Part shown: positions 54,516 through 62,728 of the stretch, one piece after another | Position numbering within the stretch: the first letter of the stretch is position 1 | How the letters are laid out: each line of letters begins with the position of its first letter | From: QVMM01 sp047030855 | GTDB lineage: Bacteria > Bacteroidota > Bacteroidia > Bacteroidales > Dysgonomonadaceae | Reading direction: 5' to 3' | DNA: 64,000 nucleotides | NCBI GenBank assembly: GCA_047030855.1 | Contig: JBKYIJ010000008.1 | Location: forward strand, 868,001 to 932,000 | The notes under the pieces: model-generated | What the model was told of the DNA's origin: nothing | Databases searched by the model: none | What the model saw: only the letters and a program-made list of their open reading frames with translations | Made by a program: the position numbers and the translations under genes

Positions 54516-56474
54516 TTATTTTATGGTTTCAAGAACCGTTTGATCCACCTCTACGGTATATTTTTTTCTGAGCATATCCATCCATTCTTTTTCGCGGGCT
54601 TCCTGATAGTCAGACGTAACCAGTCCTCTGACATCAGAATATTCTTCGGGTTTGGATATTTTTTTACCTACGACGAAGTAGAACGGATAATCTTTCACAG
54701 GTTCAGGTTGTACACCGGATTTATAGACATAAGCATCTACAAATTTGTTATCGCCTTTGCCCCAGACACCTCTTCTGGCAACGACAAAACTCACGCTGTC
54801 GTTATTGAAAGCCGCGTTCAACACCTTAGTCAAATCGTCCGACTTTTTATTCTTGTTCGCCAGTTTCTGAGCCGATTTAAACGTATCCTCATCTTTGCAA
54901 TAAACGATATATCCTTTGTAACGGGGAGAATCCCATGTGTATTTTTTCTTGTTTTTATCGAAATAATTTGTCAGTCCTACCGTGTCATTTGCAGCCTTTT
55001 CCCACACTTCCGCATTCATGATATTGAATAACAGAATGCCGTCGTGATATTCTTTCAGGAGGTTCTTATATTCGGGATTTCTTTCGGGCAAAGACGCAAT
55101 ATACTCTTCCTGCATTTCAGTTAAGATAAAATTGTTCAATGTGCCGTTTATATAATCGGTTGAAATATTGTACTTGAAGTTAGGCTGGGTTTCGATATAT
55201 TTAGAAAAGTCAGACAACGTATAACTCTTCTTTCCGATAGTAAGAAGAGTTTCTTTACTGTCAGACAGTTTTTTCAGGAATACGGAATCAGTCGGAAGAT
55301 ATTCTCCTGACAAAGAAATCAGTTGATCGTAAGTTGCCTTATTTAAGGTATAATTTTCCTTTTTCGCTAAATTCTCTATTTGAAGAAGAGTGATGTCATC
55401 AGCAAAATCTGAATTCTTTACACGATTGACAATCTGGTATTTCGAATCGTTCCAAGAATCTCTTGCAGCCCTGTCATTCAATTTTATAATATGATATCCG
55501 AAGTCGGTTTTTACAGGAGCTGTTATGTCTCCGACATTTTTGATGCCGTAAGAAGCGTCCATAAATTCTTTCGGAAGCCTTACGCCGATTTCTAACCAAC
55601 CGAGAACTCCGTTATTTTTTGCAGATTGCTTATCCGTAGAATATTCTTTGCAAAGTTCATCATAGCTGCCTCCTGCCAAAAGTTTTGCATAAACCTCTTC
55701 TGCAACTTTCTTAATACTGTCAACCATCTGGGGGGAAGGATCGCGTTGCGGAAAGGCAAACATAATATGAGAAACATTCACTTTGCCTATGTCAGGGCGT
55801 TTGTTATGCACTTTTATCAGGTGATAGCCGAAAGGACTGCGAACAGGCATGCTGACTTCGTTTACTTTTGTCGCATACATTGCGTCTTCGAACGGAGCAA
55901 CGAACATCAAAGCAGAAGTCCAACCGAGATATCCCGCAGGGCTGAACATTTTTGCCGAAGGATCTTCCGAATCTTCCGCAGCTACAACATCGAATGCTTT
56001 TGCTTTGTTACCGATCAGTTTATTCCTTACCGCAACGGCTTTTTCATAAGCAGCCAAAGTATCTTTCGGAAGCAACATCATTTGAGGAAAACGTAACAGA
56101 ATATGGCTGACTTCTATATTTTCGCCCAGTCTGTCATATTCTTTTTTTGCAACGGTTTGCTCACTGAGCGTATCCTGTAAAAGAGGAAGTGTAATCTGGT
56201 TCTTATATCCCGTATATTCGGCTTTGAAAGAAGGAACTGTATCAAATCCCTGATTAAGAGCTTCTTCCACTTTCAGTTTGTAATCCGTAAAAAGCTTCAA
56301 ATACTCATCCAACGATTGTTGAGCCGAAGTGTTGTTTTTATGATACAAATATTCAAACTCAGATTTTGGAACAGGTTTTCCGTTAATTTTCATAAGAACG
56401 GGATCTTGAGTCTGTGCCGAAATACTCCCGCACAATAATGAACCGACACAAAATAACAACAAGTTTTTCTTCAT
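54516..56474 (-). CDS. Periplasmic PpiC-type peptidylprolyl isomerase with tandem parvulin domains
   Basis: 652 residues from ATG 56474, which starts a signal peptide ending in SISAQ; a 20-residue upstream extension is rejected. Two parvulin domains are visible: IEVSHILLRFPQ...FGYHLIKVHNKRPD and VNVSHIMFAFPQ...GYHIIKLNDRAA. The long C-terminal region (about 370-652) has no clear motif. It is the first gene of the envelope operon. A -7 element (minus TATCTTTG, 56506-56513) lies 32 bases upstream. Confidence 0.92.
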   Translation of the reverse strand: MKKNLLLFCVGSLLCGSISAQTQDPVLMKINGKPVPKSEFEYLYHKNNTSAQQSLDEYLKLFTDYKLKVEEALNQGFDTVPSFKAEYTGYKNQITLPLLQDTLSEQTVAKKEYDRLGENIEVSHILLRFPQMMLLPKDTLAAYEKAVAVRNKLIGNKAKAFDVVAAEDSEDPSAKMFSPAGYLGWTSALMFVAPFEDAMYATKVNEVSMPVRSPFGYHLIKVHNKRPDIGKVNVSHIMFAFPQRDPSPQMVDSIKKVAEEVYAKLLAGGSYDELCKEYSTDKQSAKNNGVLGWLEIGVRLPKEFMDASYGIKNVGDITAPVKTDFGYHIIKLNDRAARDSWNDSKYQIVNRVKNSDFADDITLLQIENLAKKENYTLNKATYDQLISLSGEYLPTDSVFLKKLSDSKETLLTIGKKSYTLSDFSKYIETQPNFKYNISTDYINGTLNNFILTEMQEEYIASLPERNPEYKNLLKEYHDGILLFNIMNAEVWEKAANDTVGLTNYFDKNKKKYTWDSPRYKGYIVYCKDEDTFKSAQKLANKNKKSDDLTKVLNAAFNNDSVSFVVARRGVWGKGDNKFVDAYVYKSGVQPEPVKDYPFYFVVGKKISKPEEYSDVRGLVTSDYQEAREKEWMDMLRKKYTVEVDQTVLETIK

Positions 56475-56505
56475 ACTATTTGAGGTTTTTTTTTTATTTT
56501 CATTG

Positions 56506-56513
56506 CAAAGATA
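56506..56513 (-). promoter_or_regulatory. Bacteroidota-type -7 element for the isomerase-mutL-folK operon
   Basis: TATCTTTG on the minus strand, an exact TAnnTTTG match, 32 bases before ATG 56474. It is the only good promoter match found for this six-gene unit. Confidence 0.6.
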
Positions 56514-56624
56514 AAAGAAATTCAATAAAACCATAAATCAACTCATTATAAAGCAGGAAGCAAAGTCTTTTTTTAAACTTATTTATAATTAATCGGGCAG
56601 AATAACAGAGATTATATAAATATT

Positions 56625-56654
56625 TTTGGATAAACGCGATTAACCATATATTTG
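56625..56654 (+). promoter_or_regulatory. Promoter for miaA, placed so close that the mRNA may be leaderless
   Basis: TTTG at 56625-56628 and TATATTTG at 56647-56654 are spaced 18 bases, as before the TPR gene. The ATG is at 56659, only 4 bases after the -7 element, so transcription should start at or next to the start codon. Confidence 0.7.
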
Positions 56655-56658
56655 CCGA

Positions 56659-57579
56659 ATGAAAAAATACGAGCTGATTACAATATTAGGACCGACAGCT
56701 TCTGGCAAGACATCATTAGCCTGCAAACTGGCGTATGATATGAACTCCGAGATTATCAGCGGCGATTCGCGTCAGGTATATAAAAATATGGATATCGGGA
56801 CAGGGAAAGACCTTGACGACTACATTGTCAACGGCAGGGACATACCTTATCATCTTATAGACATAAGGGAAGCAGGAGATAAATATAACATATACGAATA
56901 TCAGCACGATTTCCATAAAGTCTACGGCGATCTTCGCCGAAAAAATATTCTGCCGATACTTTGCGGAGGATCAGGTTTGTATATCGAATCCGTTTTGAAA
57001 GGATATAACCTGCTCAATGTTCCCGAAAACAAGAAACTGAGGGAAGAACTGAAAGATAAAAATCTGGAAGAACTTACGAAAATATTAAGTTCGTACAAAA
57101 CGCTGCATAACACGACAGACATTGATACAGCCCAACGAGCCGTCAGAGCCATCGAGATAGAAACGTACAAGAAAGAACAGGATGTGGAGCAAAACGAGTA
57201 TGCACCGATCAACAGCCTTATAATCGGGGTTGACATTGATCGGGAATTGCGAAGAAAAAAAATATCCGACAGACTGGAGTCCCGCCTGAAAAGCGGAATG
57301 ATCGATGAAGTAAATTCAATTCTGCAAAAGGGTGTTAAACCCGAAGATTTGATTTACTACGGACTGGAGTACAAATATGTAACGCTGTTTGTATTGGAGG
57401 AATTAACATACAGCGAAATGTTCTCACAACTCGAAATAGCTATTCATCAGTTTGCCAAACGACAGATGACATGGTTTCGGGGAATGGAAAAACGAGGTTT
57501 CCATATCCATTGGCTGGATGCGACGCTTGATGACGAAACAAAAATCAGCCGAATCAAAGATTTACTCTATCAAAATTAA
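56659..57579 (+). CDS. miaA: tRNA dimethylallyltransferase MiaA
   Basis: 306 residues. Adds a dimethylallyl group to adenosine 37 of tRNAs reading UNN codons. The P-loop GPTASGKTSLA is at about residues 11-21, then ISGDSRQVYKNMDIGTGK, PYHLIDI, LCGGSGLYI and near the end FAKRQMTWFRG. The start is fixed because the P-loop begins so early. The promoter core ends 4 bases before the ATG, so the mRNA is probably leaderless. The stop overlaps the stop of the convergent esterase gene by 2 bases. Confidence 0.97.
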   Translation: MKKYELITILGPTASGKTSLACKLAYDMNSEIISGDSRQVYKNMDIGTGKDLDDYIVNGRDIPYHLIDIREAGDKYNIYEYQHDFHKVYGDLRRKNILPILCGGSGLYIESVLKGYNLLNVPENKKLREELKDKNLEELTKILSSYKTLHNTTDIDTAQRAVRAIEIETYKKEQDVEQNEYAPINSLIIGVDIDRELRRKKISDRLESRLKSGMIDEVNSILQKGVKPEDLIYYGLEYKYVTLFVLEELTYSEMFSQLEIAIHQFAKRQMTWFRGMEKRGFHIHWLDATLDDETKISRIKDLLYQN

Positions 57580-58580
57580 AATACTTTATCCAAATAACTT
57601 ACCATATAATAAACCGTAGTATCGAACCAAGGATAGAGCAACCAGAACGGGTGCGGAGTTTCGGGTATGGTATGCACTTCCGTATAAATATTGTAAGTAT
57701 TCAATTTCGCGATCATTTCGTCCCTTCCGTCATGAAACCGATCGATAGAACTGTTTATAAAACATACGGAAACAGATTTTTCCGTTACCTGAAAAAGCGG
57801 CGATGCAGCTATCCAGTTTTCTTTTTTTTCGTCAAATGTCCCGTCAAACCATTTCACGGAAGCAGGTATTTTATTTTTTTTCAAAGCCTCTTTCGCTGAA
57901 TTAACTGATTGATCGGTAGTAAAATCTGAAATACCGTCTACATTTATAACGGCATGAACATCAGACGAAAACTCCGCATATTCTCTTGTTTTGTCTTCAT
58001 ACGCAGGATTTCCGTTAGTCGCTCCTATCAGATTCGCCAGCTGTCCGCCTGCCGAACATCCCGATATTGCGATCTTTGTTGTATCAATTCCGTACTTGTC
58101 GGCATTTTTCCTGATCCATTTCACAGCCGTTTTCAGATCAAAAACAGCCGCAGGATATTTCGCTTCCGAGGATAAACGGTATTCAACAGGTATCGTCACA
58201 TAACCTTCGGCAGCGATCTGCTGTGCCATCGGCACTTGCAGCGTCAGATCGCCCGAACTCCATCCGCCGCCGTGCACCATCAGCAATGCAGGATACTTCT
58301 TATCATCTTTCGGACGGTATAAATTCAGGTGCAAATCCCGATCCCCATACTGGGTTTTCACCAAGGTCGAGTAAACCAAACCTTCATGAGCCTCCACATT
58401 TTCAGGAAGATTCGGATATATCGGTTTGATATGAGGTCTGTTTTTTCTCTCCTTAATATATGTGCCATAAACAGTGAATGAAGTATCTCTCGGAATACCG
58501 TCGATGTACACAATGTTTTGAGACAAAACAGAAGAAATCAGCAAAAACGAAAAGAAAAACAGAATATATATCTTTTTCAT
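57576..58580 (-). CDS. Secreted alpha/beta-hydrolase esterase of the pectin operon
   Basis: 334 residues. A signal peptide (about residues 1-20) precedes an alpha/beta hydrolase with the oxyanion motif VHGGGWSSGD, the nucleophile in SGCSAGGQLA (Ser between Cys and Ala) and a likely catalytic His in TPHPFWL. This HGGG/GxSAGG pattern is typical of carboxylesterases acting on small acyl groups, including acetylated polysaccharides. As the third gene after a polygalacturonase and a rhamnogalacturonan-acetylesterase-like protein (15-base gap), a pectin deacetylating role is likely but inferred. Confidence 0.85.
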   Translation of the reverse strand: MKKIYILFFFSFLLISSVLSQNIVYIDGIPRDTSFTVYGTYIKERKNRPHIKPIYPNLPENVEAHEGLVYSTLVKTQYGDRDLHLNLYRPKDDKKYPALLMVHGGGWSSGDLTLQVPMAQQIAAEGYVTIPVEYRLSSEAKYPAAVFDLKTAVKWIRKNADKYGIDTTKIAISGCSAGGQLANLIGATNGNPAYEDKTREYAEFSSDVHAVINVDGISDFTTDQSVNSAKEALKKNKIPASVKWFDGTFDEKKENWIAASPLFQVTEKSVSVCFINSSIDRFHDGRDEMIAKLNTYNIYTEVHTIPETPHPFWLLYPWFDTTVYYMVSYLDKVF

Positions 58581-58595
58581 AACAGGAAATTATAA

Positions 58596-60224
58596 TTATT
58601 TAAACAAAAAACCTTTGATAGCGACATTGTCCAAATGCAAAAACTTATCACATGATTCGGTCTTATACCAAGGGTAGATTCTGAAATAGAATGTTTTACC
58701 TTCAGGCACCTCTATCACATTATCGAAAATATATTTGACTTGATTTTTTCTTAAAGATTCCATCACCGTAAACGTTTCGCTTTCGGAAAATGTCTGATCC
58801 GTAGAGCCTAAAGCCGTAAAATACATGTCCTTACCGCCAATAGCGTCTATATCGAAAGAAACAGTGTCTATATACAAAGTACCCCAAGAGGGAGTAACGG
58901 AAAACTGCATGTAACGAAACGCGTTCAAATCAATATCTCCAGCAGGCCAGACTCCGTCAGTCGTTGTAATAAGATTGGCAGAATCAGTTTCCACATATTT
59001 CAATCCTTCCAAATAGATACCGGAAGTAATATTTTCTATGTTTTTTGGATTTTGAGTTAACGGAGGGTTCCATTTTGCCGAAATCCTGACGCCTTTTTTT
59101 ACGTCTTTGCCTTTTCCGGCTATTTTGACAGTTTGCCGATAAGCATTATCATTACTTGAAATATTTATTTCATTTTCATAAACATCCTCTTTATCAGGAG
59201 TAAAGCAAACAAAAACCCGCTGGTTTAGAAAACCACTTTTGTAAGGAACTGAAATAGTAGTATTAAAAGCCAAATCCTCTGAAAGCGATACAGAATAAGG
59301 TTTTTGCGAAACAATATTAATTGTGCCGTCATCAGGCTTCAAGTCGAGCCCTACAACTGAAAACGACTTAACCGTACTCTTTCCAGTAAACTGCGTGCTG
59401 AAGTCCAATTCATTCGGCTGGACAGCCAATCCTGAAAGAGGCTGAAGATAATCAGTCAATATATTTTGCCGCAGCAATTCGTTCACCGCAAGTTGTGAAA
59501 AAAGAATTCCACCCATTGCCTTTAAATGCGTGTTGTCATTGTTTGCATAAATAATCTCTTTCGATTTTTCAGGACCATAGCCTTCCACTAATTTTTCGGT
59601 TAATTCGGTCATATCGACTAAAGGCACATTCATTTCCTTAGCCAGTGCGCGCATCGACAGCGGATAATTCATTGTCGAATCATTGCCCGATATTTCCACT
59701 AAATTATGCAAACCTACGCCTACTATCTGTTTTCCGCTCTCATCGAATAGCCGCCGAACCACAGGGGTAAACAAGACAGGTATTCCGCCTCTTTCCCTCG
59801 TATCGTTGATATAGATGCCCAAATACTTTTGGTACTGTCCCCAAGCTGCCGTTCCGCGTCTTTTAGGATGAGTTTCTATGTCGTCCTGCCCTTTGTTCTT
59901 TTCGTCATTATGCCCGAACTGAATGAAAACATAGTCACCCGGTTTAATGCTTTGTTTCAGATCGTTCCAGAATTCAAGATAAAAAGATTTTGAACTGCGA
60001 CCGTTCTTTGCGGCATTCGTAAGCTTAATATCTCCTTTCAGAAACATAGGAAGCATTTGTGCCCAGCCTCTCATTTCTTTTTCTCCGCTATTTTTTTCTT
60101 CATCGTAATTCGCCATTGTGGAATCGCCGATAGTCAGTATTCTTTTTTGGGAAAAAACGGATGAAAAAGAAAGACATATAAGGCTTACAGACAACACGAT
60201 GTATCTGATACAATACTTATTCAT
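58596..60224 (-). CDS. SGNH-family rhamnogalacturonan acetylesterase-like protein with C-terminal Ig-like and beta modules
   Basis: 542 residues from ATG 60224. A signal peptide ends near SVFSQ. The SGNH domain (about residues 25-270) has block I ILTIGDSTMANY, block III IQFGHNDE and block V DNTHL, the pattern of CE12 rhamnogalacturonan acetylesterases. After that come an Ig-like region (about 275-385, VGLDLKPDDGTI...) and a beta-rich module of about 150 residues with many aromatic residues, possibly carbohydrate-binding. The upstream in-frame stretch to 60452 is the displaced end of the GH28 gene. The ATG overlaps the restored GH28 stop as ATGA. Confidence 0.9.
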   Translation of the reverse strand: MNKYCIRYIVLSVSLICLSFSSVFSQKRILTIGDSTMANYDEEKNSGEKEMRGWAQMLPMFLKGDIKLTNAAKNGRSSKSFYLEFWNDLKQSIKPGDYVFIQFGHNDEKNKGQDDIETHPKRRGTAAWGQYQKYLGIYINDTRERGGIPVLFTPVVRRLFDESGKQIVGVGLHNLVEISGNDSTMNYPLSMRALAKEMNVPLVDMTELTEKLVEGYGPEKSKEIIYANNDNTHLKAMGGILFSQLAVNELLRQNILTDYLQPLSGLAVQPNELDFSTQFTGKSTVKSFSVVGLDLKPDDGTINIVSQKPYSVSLSEDLAFNTTISVPYKSGFLNQRVFVCFTPDKEDVYENEINISSNDNAYRQTVKIAGKGKDVKKGVRISAKWNPPLTQNPKNIENITSGIYLEGLKYVETDSANLITTTDGVWPAGDIDLNAFRYMQFSVTPSWGTLYIDTVSFDIDAIGGKDMYFTALGSTDQTFSESETFTVMESLRKNQVKYIFDNVIEVPEGKTFYFRIYPWYKTESCDKFLHLDNVAIKGFLFK

Positions 60225-61773
60225 GATCGACTCTTTCTTTTTTTTTACGTTGTTCAAAAAATTATTTCCCCAGATCACTTTGCTTTTCTTAATATCTGCA
60301 AAAATATCCGCAGGAGTTATCTGGAAACAGTTATTTATAAACGCATTTTCAACATTATTCAACTCTACTATTGCTTGATTAGCCAAAGGTTTTTTTTGAG
60401 CGGACATTATCGAGTATAATGTTTTTGCAATTCGAGAAGCTGAAAGACGCACCTTTTTTAACGGATAAGTCTACATTATAGAAGCGAATATTAGTTGCGG
60501 TTTCAGCAGTAAACCCTTCACCAGCGTCCATATTAATATTTGAGAACGATATTTCATCGATCGGCATTTCTTCAATGCCTGTAATATATCCTACCTTACG
60601 GACATCATTCCCTGTAATGTTGCTCAAATGTATGTTTCTGAAAGCAGGAGTACGTTCCGAAACAGGTTCTTGCACCGAATGTTTATCATAGAACAGATCG
60701 AAAATAAAAGCATTTTTCTGGATATTGTTCATTACGATATTGTTAACCCTTATTTCTTCAACAATGCCGCCCCTGCCTCTTGAGGACTTCAATCGGATGC
60801 CTGCATCCGTGCCATTAAACACACAGTTTGATATAGTTACTTTTTTAACGCCGCCCGACATTTCGCTGCCGATTACAACGCCTCCGTGTCCCGACAGCAT
60901 CACACAATTCGTTATCGTGATGTTTTCACAAGGTCTGCCGTATTTACGTCCGTCGCCATCGCGTCCCGATTTGATCGTAATGCAATCGTCACCTACCGAA
61001 ATAAAACAATCCGAAATTCTGACATTGCGGCAAGAAGAAGGGTTAATGCCGTCCGTGTTCGGTCCTTTCGGATCTTTCGACGGATTGTTTATGGTAACGC
61101 CATGCACGACCAAGTTATCACAAAATTCGGGATTGATAGTCCAGAAAGGCGAATTTACAATCGTCACGCCTTCAATCAGAATATTTTTACATTCATAGAA
61201 CTGTATGAAAGGGGGACGGAAGAAACGCCTTTCGATAGTCGGTTTATAATAATCATCCACTACCAGATCTTTATTTGCCTCCTCCCATTGTTTTTGCAAA
61301 TCCGTAACGTTGGAAATTTTCCCCGTAGATCGGGTTTCTTTTACCAATGGTTGCGAATAATTCCACCATTTAAGACCTTGCCCATCGAGCTTACCCCGCC
61401 CTTTTATTGTCAAATTTTCAGCATTCTGGGCATTAATTAACGGTGCAAAAGTATTCATGACTACGCCTTCCCAACGTACTTTCATAAAAGGAAGATAATC
61501 TTCAAAATCATCGGAAAACCTGATAACCGCACCCGACTCTATATAGAGAGTTATATTGCTTTTCATGTATATCGCTGCCGTCAGATATTCTCCTGCCGGA
61601 AAATAAATTGTACCGCCGCCTTCCGCAGCAGCCTTATCAATAGTCTGATTGATGAGTTCCGTACACTTTGCTTTACCTGTCGCGTCAGCGCCAAGTTCCT
61701 GAATATTATACGTTTTTGGAAATAAGTATGCCGCAAAGAACAGCACCAGCATTACAGAAAGTAGTCTCTTCAT
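60221..61773 (-). CDS. GH28 polygalacturonase, C-terminal frameshifts
   Basis: About 516 residues when repaired. The signal peptide is at residues 1-19. The right-handed beta-helix carries the GH28 catalytic motifs NTDGINPSSC, ISVGDDCITIKSG, SGHGGVVIGSE and GIRLKSSRGRGG. It hydrolyses alpha-1,4-galacturonosyl links in pectin. The frame is lost at an 8-T run (60390-60397, + strand). The true end (SKKPLANQAIVELNNVENAF and on) lies in the other frame. A 9-T run (60238-60246) appears one base too long and hides a TGA at 60221-60223. It is the first gene of the pectin operon. Confidence 0.9.
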
Positions 61774-61883
61774 GATATTAAGTTTTTCATTAGTTTAAGT
61801 TTACAATAATAATATAATCGGACAACCAACAGGGTTGACAAATTATACTTTTAAGGGGGAAATAATTGATAGCCCGAAATTTG

Positions 61884-61913
61884 AAAATAAAAAGACTCGG
61901 AAATATCCAAGTC
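61884..61913 (-). terminator. Terminator after lpxA
   Basis: On the minus strand GACTTGGA and TCCGAGTC form an 8-base stem (one G-T pair) with loop TATT, followed by a T run. It separates the lipid A genes from the pectin operon. Confidence 0.8.
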
Positions 61914-61939
61914 TAATTTATATCATTATGGTTTTTACC

Positions 61940-62725
61940 TTATAAATATCCTCTGACAATTCCTCTCACAGAAGACTTAATAAAATTAACAACCATTTCA
62001 ACCTCTTTGGTTGGGGTAAATTCTTTTTCGATTTTGGCAACTGCATCCGTAAAATTCAAGCCCGACTGATAAATTAGCCTGTATATTTCCTGAATTTCGT
62101 CGATTTTTTCGTTTGGAAAACCTGCGCGGCGTAATCCTACTAAATTGATACCAGAGTAAGAAACAGGCTCTCTCCCTGCTATTATAAAAGGCGGTATATC
62201 CTTACCCAACCTTGTTCCGCCCTGAATCATTACATACTCTCCGATTCGGGTAAATTGATGGACAAGAGATCCGCCGCTTAATATCGCATGATCGAAAATT
62301 TCAACTTCACCAGCCAATTGTGCGGCATTTCCCAGAATAACGTGATCGTGGATAACGCAGTCATGGGCAACGTGTGCATAAGCCATGATAAGGCAGTCGT
62401 TTCCGACCTTGGTTTCACCTTTGGACGCGGTTCCTCTGTTAATAGTAACACATTCGCGTATGGTAGTATTATCACCGACAATTGCAAGCGTCTTTTCTCC
62501 TTTAAATTTCAGATCTTGCGGAATACCGGCGATCACCGCCCCGGGGGATACTCTGCAATTGCTCCCTATTCTTGCACCTGAACGGACATTGGCATTAGCC
62601 ATGATGTACGTTCCATCACCAATTTCCACATCGCCGTCAATAAAAGCGAAAGGTTCAACTGTTACATTTTTTCCTAATTTAGCATGAGGATCAACAAATG
62701 CCTGAGGAGAAATATTGGTAGACAT
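61940..62725 (-). CDS. lpxA: UDP-N-acetylglucosamine acyltransferase LpxA
   Basis: 261 residues. First step of lipid A synthesis in the cytoplasm. Most of the protein is a left-handed beta-helix of hexapeptide repeats (about residues 8-190, VTVEPFAFIDGDVEIGDG...). The catalytic His lies in YAHVAHDCVIHDHVILGNAA, and the helical tail begins at RRAGFPNEKI. It follows lpxC-fabZ by 3 bases. Confidence 0.98.
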   Translation of the reverse strand: MSTNISPQAFVDPHAKLGKNVTVEPFAFIDGDVEIGDGTYIMANANVRSGARIGSNCRVSPGAVIAGIPQDLKFKGEKTLAIVGDNTTIRECVTINRGTASKGETKVGNDCLIMAYAHVAHDCVIHDHVILGNAAQLAGEVEIFDHAILSGGSLVHQFTRIGEYVMIQGGTRLGKDIPPFIIAGREPVSYSGINLVGLRRAGFPNEKIDEIQEIYRLIYQSGLNFTDAVAKIEKEFTPTKEVEMVVNFIKSSVRGIVRGYL

Positions 62726-62728
62726 AAA

